Below are positions 6,034 through 7,309 of a DNA stretch of 7,309 nucleotides, in pieces. This DNA is from Desulfobacterales bacterium (GTDB lineage: Bacteria > Desulfobacterota > Syntrophobacteria > B119-G9), in assembly GCA_026992215.1 (NCBI GenBank), contig JALXAI010000148.1, positions 1 through 7,309 of the forward strand, written 5' to 3'. The position numbers and the translations under genes are program-made. The first letter of the stretch is position 1; each line of letters begins with the position of its first letter. The notes beneath the pieces were generated by a model that was not told where the DNA came from, made no database searches, and was given only the letters and a program-made list of their open reading frames with translations.

Positions 6034-7308
6034 TTATTGATTAAGACCTATATGTCGCAGCATTGGTGAATCCATCACAACAGCCTTCACTTCCCTCTTA
6101 AATGCCCTGAAGCGCCTGTATTTCACCGAGTAATAAGAGCGAAGCAGTTCTTCGGCTCTGTCCTTATTGCCCATCGCGATGTACGACTCGGCCAGAGAAC
6201 AGAGCGTCAGTGCCGCACTACTGTACGAATCCCTGTACTTGTTGGATACGATGGTATCCACCCTTTCTCTCCCAATCTTTTCCGCCCACGGGAAATATTC
6301 CATGGCCTGCAACCTTATGTCTTTTTTCCGTGTTAAACCATACATGATCTGCTCATAAAAGGAAGTGCCGTCCCGCCGCTTATTCGTTTCAAAAGCATAG
6401 GAATAAATGTTATCCGCGCATTCACGGAAAAGAGAATCCACTGCATGGGCATCCCCGGAGTGGGACGTAATCACCGATAGTATTGCACCAAAAACAACTC
6501 CAGCAGCGTTTCTATACGACCACCCGATGCATTCGCTACACCGGGCCATGTTGAACGCCTCGTCCAGGTTGCCTTCCATAAGAGCCAGCTTTGTGTACAG
6601 CACCACCAGATCTTCGCGGGTATCCATGTGCTCGAAGCAAAATTCTTTAGCACGCTCGATCTCAATATCCCTCTTGCCCCGGACTGTTGCCTCCTTCACC
6701 AGGTCAAGCAGGCAATCACTTCTCATGGTGGTAAAGAATTTCATCCTTTGCGCAAAAAGGATATGTTCACTACTTCCCAGTTTATGCGCCGCATCCAGCA
6801 GGTACCGGACAACCTCTTCACTGGCCACCCCTTCCTCAAACGCGTCAAGAGCCTCTTTACTGACCGCTATAACCTTTTCCGGTTCATTTTTTCTTTTTAA
6901 AATATCCAGCCAGAATAAATAGCCGTCCGGGTACCTCTCCTTCCACTTCCTTGCAAGTTTTGATACACCGTCAATGCCATCAACGTGGTAGGTCGCCTCG
7001 ACAAGCAGCCTCACCCTCCTGGCTGTTTTTTCCCCGTCGGCCAGGTGCTTTTGCCAGTTTTTCCAGAACGACGTAAGACCCTGCATCTCGCGATCTCTTG
7101 CGTTGATGACATCCCGCATCGAGGGGTAGTACCAGTCGTTTTCATCCGCGGCATCAATTTCCATGGCTTTCGCAAATTCATACAGCCTTTCAGCTGATTT
7201 AGTGGTTTCGTACACACACCTGCAGTACCTGGCCCTTGCGAGCTTCAAGTCCAATTTATCCGGGAAAAATTCCGAGTATCGGTTAATTAGATCAACGACA
7301 TCAAAGAG
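6034..7308 (-). CDS. Alpha-helical repeat protein, resembles C-terminal region of SWIM zinc-finger proteins (N-terminus outside window)
   Basis: The - strand frame runs without a stop from the right edge to TAA at 6034, giving at least 424 residues. A TTG at 7254 is in frame but nothing supports it as the start, because the open frame continues upstream. The sequence is predicted soluble, with no signal peptide or membrane segment visible. It is rich in paired amphipathic helices of TPR-like character, for example KNEPEKVIAVSKEALDAFEE, ALMEGNLDEAFNMAR and SYIAMGNKDRAEELLRSYY. The layout of short helical repeats and a basic end (YRRFRAFKREVKAV) recalls the helical C-terminal part of bacterial SWIM zinc-finger proteins, whose Cys/His motif would lie upstream, outside the window. 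That match is from memory and is tentative; a generic TPR-like scaffold is the alternative. It converges with cbiA, is separated from it by 186 bp, and shows no functional tie to the cbi genes. Confidence 0.75.
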   Translation of the reverse strand, partial: LFDVVDLINRYSEFFPDKLDLKLARARYCRCVYETTKSAERLYEFAKAMEIDAADENDWYYPSMRDVINARDREMQGLTSFWKNWQKHLADGEKTARRVRLLVEATYHVDGIDGVSKLARKWKERYPDGYLFWLDILKRKNEPEKVIAVSKEALDAFEEGVASEEVVRYLLDAAHKLGSSEHILFAQRMKFFTTMRSDCLLDLVKEATVRGKRDIEIERAKEFCFEHMDTREDLVVLYTKLALMEGNLDEAFNMARCSECIGWSYRNAAGVVFGAILSVITSHSGDAHAVDSLFRECADNIYSYAFETNKRRDGTSFYEQIMYGLTRKKDIRLQAMEYFPWAEKIGRERVDTIVSNKYRDSYSSAALTLCSLAESYIAMGNKDRAEELLRSYYSVKYRRFRAFKREVKAVVMDSPMLRHIGLNQ

Positions 7309-7309
7309 G

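Noticed and set aside
7252..7254. TTG at 7254 as the start of the - strand gene
   Set aside because: The frame stays open to the right edge of the window with plausible protein sequence, so the gene is cut by the window.

Overview
The window carries the 3' part of an anaerobic-type (cbi) corrin-ring operon on the + strand: cbiD (5' end cut by the window edge), cbiET, cbiF, a cbiG-cbiH fusion and cbiA. A separate, convergent gene follows on the - strand and runs off the right edge. CbiG, CbiD and the cbiET/cbiGH fusions point to the oxygen-independent route. The source is therefore probably an anaerobic or facultative bacterium of middling GC content. The short CCCTTCGACAAGCTCAGGG-type repeats are, from general knowledge, common in environmental Chloroflexi and Desulfobacterota-like genomes, but no lineage can be fixed from this sequence alone.

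Region 1-5847 is one compact transcription unit. The junctions are tight: cbiD/cbiET overlap by 20 nt, cbiF/cbiGH by 1 nt, and cbiGH/cbiA by 4 nt (ATGA). The exception is cbiET/cbiF, which is separated by 88 nt that are mostly filled by a repeat. The proteins cover C17 methylation with ring contraction (CbiH), C11 methylation (CbiF), lactone opening with loss of the two-carbon fragment (CbiG), C1 methylation (CbiD), C5/C15 methylation with decarboxylation (CbiET) and a,c-side-chain amidation (CbiA). CbiK/X, CbiL, CbiJ and CbiC are not in the window and would have to be encoded elsewhere, perhaps upstream.

The most unusual signal is a composite short repeat present twice in opposite orientation. 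Copy A (1700-1773) supplies the cbiET stop codon and fills the cbiET-cbiF gap. Copy B (5135-5207) lies inside the cbiA reading frame and is followed by further 16-bp units to 5244. It is translated as an extra Ser/Arg/Gly/Gln/Ala-rich linker between the ATPase and glutaminase domains. By hand alignment the copies match at 68 of 74 columns.

Region 5848-6033 is non-coding, lies between convergent genes and holds several inverted repeats, one of which may be a weak terminator. Region 6034-7308 (-) encodes the C-terminal part of an alpha-helical, TPR-like protein that resembles the C-terminal region of bacterial SWIM zinc-finger proteins. Its N-terminus is beyond the window and it has no visible link to cobalamin synthesis.
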